From positions 46,474,501 through 46,538,500 of the forward strand of contig CM056573.1 in assembly GCA_029721435.1 (NCBI GenBank): DNA of 64,000 nt, given 5' to 3'. The notes below the pieces were generated by a model, which searched no databases, was not told the DNA's origin, and saw only the letters and a list, made by a program, of their open reading frames with translations. This document shows, piece after piece, positions 63,457-64,000 of the stretch. Source of the stretch: Gymnothorax reevesii (lineage: Eukaryota > Chordata > Actinopteri > Anguilliformes > Muraenidae). The translations under genes and the position numbers were made by a program. Within the stretch, counting starts at the first letter, position 1. The number at the start of each line of letters is the position of its first letter.

Positions 63457-64000
63457 CTGTGCGTCCACACAGCCCAAGACCCATGCAGCGGTTAGAAAGA
63501 GTAATAAACAAACTCACACACTCTACACAACAATGGCATTCTTATGTCCATGCAGCCAACATACAGGTACCTCCCTACAACAGTGTTGCTTTGTGTAGGA
63601 GGACATAAAAACAACCAATGAGAAAAGTCATCAAAGGTCAAGTGTTCATGACAGGACAACTTTCCTATTTTACATTCCAGTAAATTCTGGAAGACTTCGG
63701 ACAGTTTTTCTTGAGAGAATTAAAACAATTTTTGCTGATATTCAGCGCTCTCAGAAAGATGGGTTCCATGGACAGTCTTCAGGAAGCAATATTTCCAAAT
63801 TTTTTATTGACCCAAATAAAAAATAGATTAACCCAATCTAGACCAGGGGGGCTTTTTATGCCCACGCCAATTTTCACGTTGTATAATTTCTGAACGACTT
63901 CAGCTAGGACCTCCAAACTTGTGCCTTTTCTTAAAACTTGCCTGGGACAGTTTTTAAACCAATAAGTGAAGTCCATTATCCTCGCTGTTTCCAAGGCAAT
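63457..64000. other. Intron upstream of e1
   Basis: Intronic DNA up to the window edge. The small open frame at 63779-63994 on the minus strand does not resemble the dynein sequence expected before CYITLTQSL, so it is not taken as an exon. Confidence 0.5.

Noticed and set aside
63779..63994. Upstream dynein exon
   Set aside because: Its sequence does not resemble the conserved segment preceding CYITLTQSL, and no suitable splice sites frame it.

Overview
The window is a piece of animal nuclear DNA, almost certainly from a ray-finned fish. It holds the middle part of one large multi-exon gene on the minus strand, and its introns are full of DNA transposons, SINEs and tandem repeats of kinds common in teleost genomes (hAT elements with 8-bp target duplications, Tc1/mariner elements, a PIF/Harbinger-type element, and tRNA-derived SINEs whose tail resembles that of L2 LINEs). 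There are no bacterial-style genes or operons. The species cannot be fixed from the sequence.

The gene is an axonemal dynein heavy chain of the outer-arm beta class, best matched from memory to DNAH9. I placed 31 exons from 63456 down to 1, all with GT-AG introns. They join without a frameshift or stop into 4,686 coding bases (about 1,561 codons). In transcription order they encode AAA1 (P-loop in 63300-63456), AAA2 (P-loop in 53805-53882), AAA3 (P-loop in 38041-38245), AAA4 (P-loop in 29813-29975), the first stalk coiled coil (21627-21860, 17370-17516, 16735-16848), the microtubule-binding tip (13166-13309, 11975-12157), the returning coiled coil (11641-11742, 6565-6699) and the start of AAA5 (1-173, cut by the window edge). 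The tail and linker lie beyond base 64000. The rest of AAA5, AAA6 and the C-terminal domain lie before base 1. Neither promoter nor poly-A site is inside.

Intron contents from left to right: a hAT MITE (231-731), CA-rich DNA and a GC-richer unique block (5745-6540); an IS630/Tc1-type element (about 7136-10113) and a solo LTR (10261-11617) carrying a nested hAT MITE (10923-11229); a SINE (about 12300-12757); a Harbinger-like element (14183-16717) with a nested Tc1 element (15679-16221); a 19.5-20.1 kb MITE and a 58-bp minisatellite (20163-21617); a 4.8-kb intron with two enhancer-like unique blocks; a Sleeping Beauty-like remnant (30.4-31.1 kb); a donor-containing tandem array (37445-38040); a Harbinger/hAT-like element with a SINE inside (40880-42185); a GGTCC-type array with telomere-like repeats (43.6-43.8 kb); a 2.3-kb hAT element (47266-49555); a Tc1 element with a nested Helitron-like insert (55438-58532); and a hAT element that makes up nearly all of one intron (59820-61083).

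The most unusual theme is repetitive DNA packed against splice donors of this gene. Three transposon insertions begin at intron positions +15, +15 and +19, and two tandem arrays grow directly out of donor-proximal sequence, yet every donor and the reading frame are intact. I see no novel enzyme system here; the novelty lies in gene architecture and in unclassified repeats.
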